Source: Lunularia cruciata
Lineage: Eukaryota; Streptophyta; Marchantiopsida; Lunulariales; Lunulariaceae
Direction: 5' to 3'
DNA length: 64,000 bases
Assembly: GCA_948567375.1 (NCBI GenBank)
Contig: OX419760.1
Location: 42,222,001 to 42,286,000, forward strand
Part shown: piece after piece, positions 56,020 through 64,000 of the stretch
Position numbering within the stretch: position 1 is the first letter of the stretch
Layout of the letters: each line of letters opens with the position of its first letter
Translations under genes and position numbers: made by a program
Notes under the pieces: generated by a model
Databases searched by the model: none
What the model saw: only the letters and a program-made list of their open reading frames with translations
What the model was told of the DNA's origin: nothing

Positions 56020-56283
56020 CGCTATTACTCTATTCTTCTACTCTCAATTTATCTAATTGATTAACACATAGATACAACACGTCCACCGTTCTCCATAAGT
56101 TACAACTGGAAGTATCAAGGGTTCCTCTGACACGGTGATCATATGTAGAAAATCCTGCCCAAAGCGCGAGGTGATGAATTGTGTGAAACAATGCTTTGGT
56201 AATATTTGGACATGAAAGTCCCAATGGTTTGGTGGAAGTGGAAGTGGATTTGGTGGTCCATAAATTCCATCCATCCCATTCCT

Positions 56284-56295
56284 GCTCTGATACCA
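56284..56295 (-). promoter_or_regulatory. B2 primer-binding site for initiator tRNA-Met
   Basis: Element strand reads TGGTATCAGAGC, 1 nt inside the 5' LTR, identical to that of B4 (21703-21714). Confidence 0.95.
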
Positions 56296-56400
56296 ATGTA
56301 AAAGACCAAAACCGAGGAGAGAAATAGGAGAATGGAACCTCACATTGGAACACTTAAATGAGGGGAAACTCCAAATGCCTAGCATGAGCTTCGGCTTTGG

Positions 56401-56408
56401 TATTTATA
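56401..56408 (-). promoter_or_regulatory. TATA box of B2 5' LTR
   Basis: Element-strand TATAAATA, about 335 bp into the LTR and directly downstream of the HSE-like array. The same box is found at matching positions in the other family B LTRs (for example 21590-21597). Confidence 0.85.
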
Positions 56409-56427
56409 GGTAGCATACAAGACCCTT

Positions 56428-56670
56428 GAAGCTTCTCAAGAAGCTTCCTTGAGCCGCTTTCTTGGATTGCAAGCCAAGTTAACCAGGAAGCTTCTCAAGA
56501 AGCTTCCTTCTAGAAGCCGCCTACTTGGCGTGCAAGCTAAGCTAGTTAGAAACTTCTAGAAGCTTCCTTCTAGAAGCTTCCTTCTAGAAGCTACCTACCT
56601 ACTACCTAAGGCACAAGTTAACTAGTTGGGAAGCTTCCCAAGAAGCTTCTTAGATGCTTCTAGAATATTC
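56428..56670 (-). promoter_or_regulatory. Heat-shock-element-like array in B2 5' LTR U3
   Basis: Units spaced as in heat-shock elements: 56549-56566 is GAA-TTC-GAA-TTC with exactly 2 nt between units; 56568-56580 and 56582-56589 add TTC-GAA-TTC and TTC-GAA; 56658-56670 is TTCTAGAATATTC, a perfect three-unit element. Two-unit GAAGCTTC blocks lie at 56428-56435, 56440-56447, 56487-56494, 56499-56506 and 56630-56637. The array ends about 20 bp upstream of the TATA box in element sense. In plants, HSF trimers bind such arrays; activity here is inferred. Confidence 0.75.
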
Positions 56671-56745
56671 TAGGCTATTTTGTCTTATTCTCTACTTCGT
56701 AAGCTCGACTAACTTCATCGCTAAACTCCATATTATTACAATATG

Positions 56746-56955
56746 ACTTGTAGAAGGAAGCTTCTTGAGAAGCTTCCAACTTAACTTTGCTTACATTCCA
56801 AGAAAGCGGCTTAAGGAAGTTTCTCAAGAGCCTTGTATACTCACTTTAAATACTAGAGCCAAAGTTCATGCTAGGCATTGGGAGTTTCTCACACTCAAGT
56901 GTCCCAATGTGATCTTCCATTCTCTTATTTCTCTCCTCGGTCTTGGTCTTTTACA
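56746..56955 (+). repeat. B1 3' LTR, right fragment
   Basis: Continues the B1 3' LTR after B2: GAAGGAAGCTTCTTGAGAAG, CTTTAAATAC near 56845-56854, and TTTTACA ending at 56955. The following bases CACATCAATCACTCTTGG resume N1. Confidence 0.9.
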
Positions 56956-56960
56956 CACAT

Positions 56961-57500
56961 CAATCACTCTTGGGCTTACCAAACCACTACCTATGTGGTT
57001 CTATATTGGATGCAAAGAGCATACATTTCCTATGATGTGCCATAGGAGGAGACCCTACTAGAGTCCATCATGTTATTATCTACACGCTCATAGGTTTAGA
57101 TAGAGTGATTGATTGTCCTATTGGACCCACCTCACCAAAGAGTATGCACCAATATCCATCACTCAATCTGAACCATACATTGTACATCATGCAATGTATG
57201 TTGGCGTATGTTGTATGATGTAGTGGTGACAAACCCACTTAGACCAAAGTCTTTGGCCAAGCTAGCATCCAAGGAATAGCTACAACAATCATTGACACTA
57301 AGGTGAAGGAGTACCACTATGCCCCATGGATTGCTTATGACACCTTTGTCCTCCAAGTAGTGGAGCTTTTTGGCTCCTTTCATCATCAATTTGATGGTCT
57401 CCTTTGAGAGGCAACACGTGGTTCACTGCAAAGGAGAGGCACTTTGACTTTCTCACCTACCATGCTTACCTCATACTTTCAGCAAAGGGATCAATAGTGT
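56961..57500 (+). pseudogene. N1 region after RT, including nuclease-like domain
   Basis: Aligns with 61400-61900 of N2. Segments: GCKEHTFPMMCHRRRP region, then LYDVVVTNPLRPKSLAK near 57208-57258 and, in another frame, KEYHYAPWIAYDTFVLQVVE with LFG near 57305-57375. The DVVV-x-x-P and P...E-L-F-G motifs are those seen in N2 and N3. Stops and frameshifts occur between them. Confidence 0.6.
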
Positions 57501-58660
57501 TACTCTACAAAGATCAAAGGCTTTGAGTCTTCATTGATGGGCATCAATAGTGTGCATGCCCGGACCATTGACGGCTTGTGCCTCATTATTGCCGAACATA
57601 TTGTTGAAGGATTTATATCACACTATATAGTTACAATATCTCTATCACTTAATTTTCATATTTCTTGTGTTTGTAGAGCTACACATTGCTTTTTTTCTTT
57701 GTTCCATGTGGGCTTTGGCTTTGCTTTCTCCTTGCTTTTTGCCCTTTTATGGTGTCATGGACTCTTCCTTCCATTATGCACCTATGCATGAGTTTATATT
57801 ATTTTTCTCCTTTTCTCATGGGTTATATTCTTGGCTCATTGGGCCTTCTAGATAAAAAAGAATATATGTTCATGGAGTTCATGGACACTAACAAAATAGG
57901 ATCAGTAGGTGTCTTGTTAGAGAATGAAGTGGTCGGGAAATTTATCATATGAAGTCCAATACAAGTGATAGAGTATTGCAAGATCAGGTGGAAAAGAGTA
58001 TAGAGATGGAATGATAGAGTGTGATTTACAATAGATAAGAAATGTCTGTCCGTAGACCACTTAGAGCAGAGCTTCAGATGTTAGTCAGTCAATATCAAGA
58101 GTTGTGCACTATAGCATGGAACAAATGAAACTTTTGCAACCAATAGAAGTCAAAAGTGTGAACTTGCATTTTTGGTACATTAAAGTGTGGGGATAGAGAG
58201 CATAGGAAGACAATGTGGGACCAATTTCACCATCATGTTATAGCCTTGGGAGCAAGGATAATTTCCTCTATCATTTAATCAAATAGGCAGTCACAAATTG
58301 ACCAGATCTGACTGTGGACAAGATTGCTTGCTTGTGGAAGAGGAATATCAAGACAATAGGGATTTCTGTTCTTTTTAGCACAGGAGTGTAAGGAATAAAC
58401 TAGGTTGCATAAAAATAGGGTTTGAAATCATCAATCTAAGGCCATGTTGCAAAGGTTTGCTGGATAAAGGAAGCATGGTCAGTGGTAGGATAGGAGGGGG
58501 GTGTGGTAAATAACAATTATCAAACTTATGGACACGCATTATGACACATCTTGGAGGAATTTGGAGAGATCTTTGCAAGCAGCTTGTGTGGATTGAGAAA
58601 GCACAATATAAAGAAATGGACATTCTAAGGATTTGTGCAGATTGGGTCTTTACAGTCAAC
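57501..58660. other. Spacer or untranslated regions between N1 and N2
   Basis: A plus frame at 57534-57791 and others in phase shifts lack known motifs. The right part may be the 5' untranslated region of N2. No further feature was recognised. Confidence 0.4.
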
Positions 58661-58762
58661 TATTGTTCCAAGTTGTTCTTGTACCACAATGTTCCTATAT
58701 GGGTTCTTGTACATGAGAGTTCTTGTACCAGATGGTTCATGTACACGATAGAGCTTGCAAGA
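58661..58762 (+). repeat. GTTCTTGTACCA minisatellite upstream of N2
   Basis: GTTCTTGTACCACAAT, GTTCCTATATGG, GTTCTTGTACATGAGA, GTTCTTGTACCAGATG and GTTCATGTACACGA follow each other at about 16-18 bp. The same kind of run precedes N1 (43050-43205). Both lie roughly 200-350 bp upstream of the first conserved coding block. Confidence 0.75.
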
Positions 58763-58999
58763 TGGTGACTCTTCATTGGTAGTGGATAGATTCTCTTCAC
58801 ATCTGTTCACTTTTACACCATCAGTTTTGTTTCAATGTGTGTTTTTTCTTAGGTGTGTTCATCTTTTGGTGTTGGTTTATTGCTTTGAGTTCTAAATGAT
58901 TATCTTTCCAGTTATATCTTGGGTTTTATTTCTTAGGAGGTCAAGGATTCTTTATTACACTCTTTCACAATGCTTCTACTTTGTTCCCTAGCATGGGTA

Positions 59000-59850
59000 C
59001 CTAGAGGGACTATCATAGGTGGATCTTCTCATCTAGCCCCCCATACCCCTTATAAGCATCTAGTGGATCAACCAAAGCATTGCATATTCCTACCTACTCT
59101 TCTACGTGCTTAAGTTCCCCTTGATGGAGCCACTTTTACACCTTTACCACATCCTTTTCAGCTCCTGGGCAAAGAGCCTACTTTGGTTGATTTCCCATGA
59201 CAAATTCACCACCCACTATCTCCTTTTGTCTCCTTTTCCATCCATGACCTCTTGCTCCCACAACCACTTCCGATCTTTCTCTCTCTCCCCCCTCCAATCT
59301 ATGTGTCATCTTGCCAGATGATCAAGAGAGAGATGTCTCTACTTGGACCCAATTAGCTCTCTTACTCAAGTGGACTTTGCTTTTTATTGCTCATGGACGT
59401 GCATCCAAACATCATGAGACCGCTTTTCTGATTCATCAGTTTGTGCAAGGAGATTGGCATGCTTTATAGGAGGAATATACCATCCAAGCACAAGTAGTAG
59501 CTAGACAGATCACAAAGTCCAATAGGCTCACACTCCACCTCCAAAGCATCATCAATTATGTTGTTCATTGATGTTAGGAAAGGTAAGGGAATATTGGCAA
59601 GCCAGTCCAAGCACTATTACCTTCTATACGAACACCCTTCTTTATCAACATTGTCAACTTTATAGGATTCCCATCCATCAACCACATATGACCTTCCTTC
59701 TTTTTTCCATGACTACCAACCAAATGAGAAGCTATAGCTTGTGGAGTCCTTCTTTGCCCATGCCTTACCCCACTCTCTACATTTCTTGGCAAGAGGTCCA
59801 TCAAGACTAATTTTGAGTATTTACAAGATTGTTTTTCCCCATATCTGCCT
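59000..59850 (+). pseudogene. N2 N-terminal coding region
   Basis: Shifted frames correspond to 43600-44510 of N1, for example DDQERDVSTWTQLALLLKWT and HHETAFLIHQFVQGDW. Comparison of the two copies shows protein-level conservation of this region, but I cannot assign a domain to it. It contains several stops. Confidence 0.6.
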
Positions 59851-60229
59851 ACCTCAAGCTTCCTCCTTCTCTTTGCTTTCTACCAACATCTTGTCTTGAG
59901 TTTGGTGCTCTTGGGTGTTGCTCACTTGTTTGGTGCATCTCATCTCCTTGCTCTATCAAAGGAGTCATCAAGTATTCATCCAATAGCCATCGTGGATGAT
60001 TTCTTTCATTTATTGTCATGCACTATTTGTGTTTAGTTTCACCACTCCATTTCTTCTTTCTTGTCTCCTTATTAGTATGCAATTGCGCGACAGATAGTTG
60101 TGAGAAAATTATTATGGCGATTAGAGCTTCCTTGGATGTCAATCCAAATTGGGTGGTAGTCTTAGTGTGATGTCTCAAAATACCTTCAATACCATTTCTT
60201 GTTGAGTTTTGTTTAGAGATGTTTGTTTG

Positions 60230-61310
60230 GTAGAGGATTAGATTCCCTCCTTGATTTCATTTGTGCATACTTTCTATGGCATTGAGACACTACTATTGTA
60301 CAACCACCATACTACCATAGGAAAGTTCACTCAATTAGCATCTATGGAGGGTACATGCCAAGGAGATCCTTTAAGAGGGCCATTATATTCCATTGCATAC
60401 TACACAACTTTGCATGAGGTTACAACCACCTTTCCCACATATCTTTTTTCATCCCTATCAGATGATACTTTTATCTTGAGCACCTTGGAGGATGTAGTCA
60501 ACATAGTGCAAGCTTTCACATTGAGTCTTGAGACCTTGGGTTTAGGATTTCAGACTCATAAATGCAAGGTATGGAGCTCATATAGAATCCTTACACCCCT
60601 TTGACTTCCCATCAAGATTCCAAATCAATAGGAGGATTGAGTGTATTGGGCTCTCCTCTAGGAGATGAGGATTTTTGTAGCTCTTATATCTAAGATACTT
60701 TGATTCAGGCTGCTGCTCATGCTCACCTACTTTCTTGGTTGGGGAATGCTCAAGTGGCATACTTTATTCTTTTAAGATGTTATGTCCCAAGAGCATCCTA
60801 TTTGGCACCCATATATCCTCCCATGTTGGTCCTCCTTTGATAATCACATGCACCATACCTTCTCCACAATCTTAGGGCCGTGTATGCTCCCACAATTATC
60901 AAATGATTGGCAGCATTTGTAGATAGCTCTTCCCATAGTTGTGGGAGGATGCGGTATCAACTCATATGAGGCTATTGCACCAATAGCACTAGAAGCATGG
61001 GCCCTAGTAGCTCCCCTATTGGCAAATAGGTTTTTATGCAAGGGGTGCCTATTTTTATTGCCACCCATCACAACAATTGACTCAAACACCTTGGCTTTCC
61101 AAAAATCTCTTCAATTGGCTTGGGATTTATTGGTAGGAATAGTGCGTACATCACTTCCTCCATTTGCAGACTTTGTATTCCTAGACATTAGGAAGGTTCA
61201 TGCAAATCTCAATGAGTGTATGCACACTCACACCTTTTCTAGCATCTTCACTAACCCACTTTTACCAAATAGAGCTAAGATCCTCCTTGTGGCAAGAAGT
61301 GCATAGGAGC
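60230..61310 (+). pseudogene. N2 reverse transcriptase
   Basis: The frame 60251-60604 has FVHTFYGIETLLLYNHHTTI, GTCQGDPLRGPLYSIAYY and FSSLSDDTFILSTLEDV (active site L-S-D-D in place of F/Y-A-D-D), ending in GFQTHKCKVWSS. A second frame (60941-61306) holds the thumb region GGCGINSYEAIAPIALEAWA and LVAPLLANRF. In between lie stops. The G-x-x-Q-G-D-P-L block and SDD order identify a non-LTR RT. Confidence 0.8.
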
Positions 61311-61410
61311 TTGGCTTCACGCTTCTCCTTTAATTAAGGACTTTTGGTTCACATTAGAGGAGTTCACCACAACCTTTTGGATTTGGGTAGGTCTACCACA
61401 TCCAACACTC

Positions 61411-61743
61411 TTGGCCATACTAGACCAATGCCCGTGCGGTTCTACATTTAACATGGAGTGCATCAACATCCTATATTGTGCCATAGGAGGAGCGCCTACC
61501 AAAATCTATGATGCCATTAGAGATATGGTGGCCCAAATCTTATGCTCTACTAGCTCATATGTTAAGATTGAGCAATGGATGGTCCTCCCATGCTTGCCTC
61601 ACTACATGGTGCAGATGGATATTGTCACTTTTAAGGATGACCAACGTATGTTGTATGATGTGGTTGTTGCAAACCCACTTAGACCAAAGTCCTTGGCACA
61701 AGCTAGCATCCAAACAAGAGCCATAGCAATCATTACCACTTAG
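61411..61743 (+). pseudogene. N2 Cys-rich segment and nuclease-like domain
   Basis: One open frame of 110 codons. It begins LDQCPCGSTFNMECINILYC then AIGGAPTKIYD, with four Cys (C-x-C...C...C) that may bind zinc. It continues DIVTFKDDQRMLYDVVVANP and LRPKSLAQASIQTRAIAIIT, then a stop. The sequence after the stop (GKDDHYVPRLGFNLHPPSS) continues the domain. The DVVV-x-x-P-x-R motif is shared with N1 and N3. Confidence 0.65.
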
Positions 61744-62140
61744 GGAAAGGATGACCACTATGTCCCACGGCTTGGCTTCAACCTTCATCCCCCTAGTAGT
61801 GGAGACTTTGGCTACTTTCATCATAGTTTTGATGGACTCCTTTGAGAGGCAATGCAAAGCTCATTATAAAAGAGAGGCGCCTTGGCTTTCTCACCCACCA
61901 TGCTTACCTCTTACTTTTGGTAGAGTGTCTTTGTGACCCTATAGAGATCACAAGCTATGATTCTTCATTGGTGAGCATCAAAAGAGGGTTCTCCTATTCC
62001 ATTGACAGCCCACCCTTCACATATGCCAAACATACCCTTGGAGGATCTCTATCACATAGTTCAGTTATAGGTTTCTACTTTGATCACCTTACACCTCTTA
62101 AAAGTTCTAGGGTTGGTTTCTCTTCGTAATGCTTTGCTCT

Positions 62141-64000
62141 CTATGTCTACATTGTCGTGTTGTGGTTTGCATAGGCCGTAAAAAAGTGACTTATCATAGT
62201 TTATCTGCACGTTAGTGGGGTAGGTTGTATGCTAGATCCGACAGATGAGATGTTGCCATGTGAGCGATCTATATACATGTATGTGATTTGCCATGTAGGT
62301 TACAATCTTATCATGTTTGAGGGCTCTGATGAATAAAGATGATGGCGAGTGGAGAGACGGGTGTGTTTTAGTTTGGAAAGTCTTGAAGGGAGAAGGACGT
62401 TGGGAGTGAGAGTTGTAGTAGAGCACAAGTGTTGGAGGATTGGATGAAGCATTTGAGCATGAGATGTCCCATGCTCCCAATCCGCCACTCTCAAATCTTT
62501 TTCTCCTTATGCTTCAGATTTTACACCACGACGACTTACGGGACTGGATGGTGATACATTTTGAGGCGGTATTCATGGAGTCGGTGATGGGAAATCCGGA
62601 TCCTATTGTCCTTCCAGTGCTTACTTATGAGCATGTCTAGGACTTGACCATATATGTGCTTCTATAGTTGGGGAATGCCTAAATTTTCACTCATAAGCTT
62701 CAAGGTGGAGTTGTGGGGTCCATGTGTCAAAAAGTAAAAAGACTAAAGGACAAATGTGCAAGAGATTGGGGTCCCAAGAGAAAAGTCGGGAGTTTTTTCA
62801 CCATAGAGGGAGTTTGGGGAAGCCATTCAAGAAGAGTAGACCACGGTTGGAAAGAGGAGATGACATGCTACAATATGAAGATAGAAATCATACAATTTAA
62901 GCCAATTCTAAGAGGAATATGATTGATTGAATCAGGGGGAGTAAAATTCATACCCAAGAGCACAAAGTAGGCCATGGAGAGAGCTTCTTGCAACATTTTC
63001 ACTATCTGTTAGTGCAATTGGAGAGTAGACAAAGTGTTTACAATACTGAGTGAAAAAAATTTTAGTTTTGGGTTAATCATAACCCAGATCTGATTCATTG
63101 ATTGAATTTTAAGCTCTTGAGGTGTAAGGTGTTGGAGAAGAGCTAATGACCAGGTTTTGGAGTTTTGGTCACTCCCCAAGTTGTGGTTTGAATTTCCTTA
63201 TGAAAATTTCCAAAGTTGTTGGTGGATAGTGTTTTCACCTTTGTGCAAAGGTTTCATGTAAATTCTTTAAATTGAAAAATCAGGGTCTTGGATCAAGTAG
63301 ACATGGGTCTGTAGAGCTCACAAGTTAGCCTAGCTCAGGAATTGATTCACATCTAGGGACTGGGGTTGGATAAGGTTACCAAAATTTTCAAGAGTTTAGA
63401 CAAGAACACAACCAGCTATTGTGGAAAAAAAATTTGATTCTAGATTTGTGAAGAGTGATATTTGATGCAAAACATTTTGCTGAAAATACTGTCATAAGCT
63501 TGGTAGAGCAATTTTATCTTTCATCTTGCTTGGATATCAATTCTCCTATCTTGTGACTATGATTGAGAATTTCAGGTTACCAGAGTGTTTTTGAGGATCA
63601 ATTGTATTTCTGAATCAGAAATCATGGGAAAATTTGCAAAGAACTAGGAAAAAACCCTAAAAAGAGGATTTTGAAAGTAGGGTGAAAGTTGCAAAAACAT
63701 GGCCAACTTTGAGAACTTGTCAGGCAAGTTGTAGTAATCTGGTTGAAGTGTCTTTTATATCATTGGAAAGCTGATCTCACAGGCTTGCCATTGAATTCTA
63801 AAATACTTGAATCAAAGCTATACATAAATAGTTATTTTCATATGAGCTTCACAGAGTTTTCCCCATCAAAAAGACAATAGAAAATCCCCACATGGAGTAA
63901 AAATTTGTTGACATCTGATGTATAGATGGGAGGAGGCTTGGAGTATAGGTTGAAATGAGCTTGATGACAAAGCAAGAAGGCTCTGAAGCTCTTTTCTGAC
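62141..64000. other. Right-flank sequence without recognised gene
   Basis: A plus frame of 66 codons at 62440-62640 (FEHEMSHAPNPPLSNLFLLM) and others are unrecognised. The G+A-rich text from about 62930 resembles in style the untranslated parts of the non-LTR elements, but I could not align it. No LTR or RNA gene was seen. Confidence 0.4.

Larger units (their letters stand above)
51088..56740 (-). mobile_element. Family B chromovirus copy B2, full length
   Basis: This is the best reference copy of family B: 5653 bp, minus strand, with both LTRs, primer site, polypurine tract and exact ATATG duplications. Domain order is gag, protease, 60-bp repeat linker, RT, RNase H, integrase, chromodomain. 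The LTRs (409 and 444 bp) differ by about 16 substitutions by eye, most of them transitions, plus a 35-bp indel in the HSE-like array, so the insertion is not recent. Stops at the gag-pol joins, in RT, in integrase and in the chromodomain, with catalytic changes in integrase, make it immobile now. Confidence 0.94.
56297..56740 (-). repeat. B2 5' LTR (444 bp), expanded HSE-like array
   Basis: Element-sense start at 56740 and end at 56297. U3 extends from 56740 to about 56410; TATAAATA (plus strand 56401-56408) is the core promoter. Between them lie at least six clusters of GAA/TTC units (56428-56670), described separately. R and U5 would occupy roughly 56375-56297. Confidence 0.93.
45993..56955 (+). 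mobile_element. Family B chromovirus copy B1, interrupted by B2
   Basis: Plus-strand element inserted in N1. Complete 5' LTR (45993-46417), primer site, gag, protease (with a 158-bp triplication), 60-bp repeat linker, RT, RNase H, integrase, and then a jump at about 50971 into the 3' LTR, which is itself split by B2 at 51087/56746. The chromodomain and the start of the 3' LTR are deleted. Numerous stops and frameshifts indicate that B1 is older than B2. Confidence 0.9.
43430..57950 (+). mobile_element. Non-LTR retrotransposon N1, split by B1 (and B2)
   Basis: Plus-strand LINE-like element related to N2. The left part runs to 45992 and the right part continues at 56956; B1 is inserted between. 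Homology to N2 starts at the CACATG..CCTATAGGGACTA block near 43440 and covers an N-terminal region (43600-44500), RT (about 44800-45700) and the region after RT (45700-45990, 56956-57500). In RT about 28 bp carrying the S-D-D active-site codons present in N2 are missing near 45060, and stops are frequent. The right end is uncertain. This copy is dead. Confidence 0.72.
58661..62140 (+). mobile_element. Non-LTR retrotransposon N2
   Basis: Plus-strand LINE-like copy, uninterrupted. Order: 5' minisatellite, N-terminal region (59000-59850), RT (60230-61100), Cys-rich segment, and C-terminal nuclease-like region (61560-61870). It keeps an S-D-D RT active site. No poly(A) tail or target duplication was identified, so ends are approximate. 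Several stops and frameshifts separate the modules. Confidence 0.75.

Noticed and set aside
62440-62640. 66-codon frame FEHEMSHAPNPPLSN
   Set aside because: No family resemblance, no conserved copy in the window.

Overview
The window reads as nuclear DNA of a land plant with a repeat-rich genome. The evidence is a spliced hydrolase gene with GT-AG introns, a decayed plant-type GDSL lipase gene, chromodomain Ty3/gypsy retrotransposons primed by initiator tRNA-Met, and non-LTR elements whose RT block I associate with non-seed and gymnosperm genomes. Base composition is A+T-rich. I cannot name the species; a fern, lycophyte, bryophyte or gymnosperm seems likelier than a crop angiosperm.

Layout. 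0-5 kb: one apparently intact minus-strand gene (FSH/OVCA2-type serine hydrolase, 7 exons, 1761-3563) between two perfect short hairpins. 5.9-16.2 kb: an old plus-strand Ty3/gypsy element (family C) split inside its integrase zinc finger by a minus-strand chromodomain element (family A, 9492-15266, target duplication GATGT). 16.2-21.5 kb: decayed unassigned sequence with an LTR-like promoter block and a 106-bp tandem duplication. 21.5-27.4 kb: a plus-strand family B element (B4) whose integrase region is interrupted by a solo family A LTR. 28.6-29.3 kb: minus-strand family C integrase remnant. 29.5-31.8 kb: A+T-rich spacer. 32.1-33.1 kb: intronless, broken GDSL esterase/lipase. 34-40.3 kb: minus-strand non-LTR element (N3) carrying a deleted family B element (B3, target duplication CCTAA). 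40.3-43.4 kb: spacer. 43.4-57.9 kb: plus-strand non-LTR element (N1) split by family B element B1, itself split by B2 (51088-56740, target duplication ATATG). 58.6-62.1 kb: a second plus-strand non-LTR copy (N2). 62.2-64 kb: no gene recognised.

Most interesting observation: the family B LTR carries, directly upstream of its TATA box, a dense array of alternating GAA/TTC units with the 2-nt spacing of heat-shock elements (nGAAnnTTCnnGAAnnTTCn). Every LTR copy that includes this part of U3 keeps it, and the two LTRs of one element differ in the number of 14-bp HSE units. This is the architecture of heat-activated retrotransposons such as Arabidopsis ONSEN (a Copia element), here in a chromodomain Ty3 family. 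I know of no description of it, but heat induction is an inference and I could not search. Other notable points are the C-terminal nuclease-like module of the non-LTR elements, their 5' minisatellite, and three perfect hairpins outside recognised transposons.

All retrotransposon copies are disabled by stops, frameshifts, deletions or loss of catalytic residues, so the only gene likely to make a normal protein is the FSH hydrolase.
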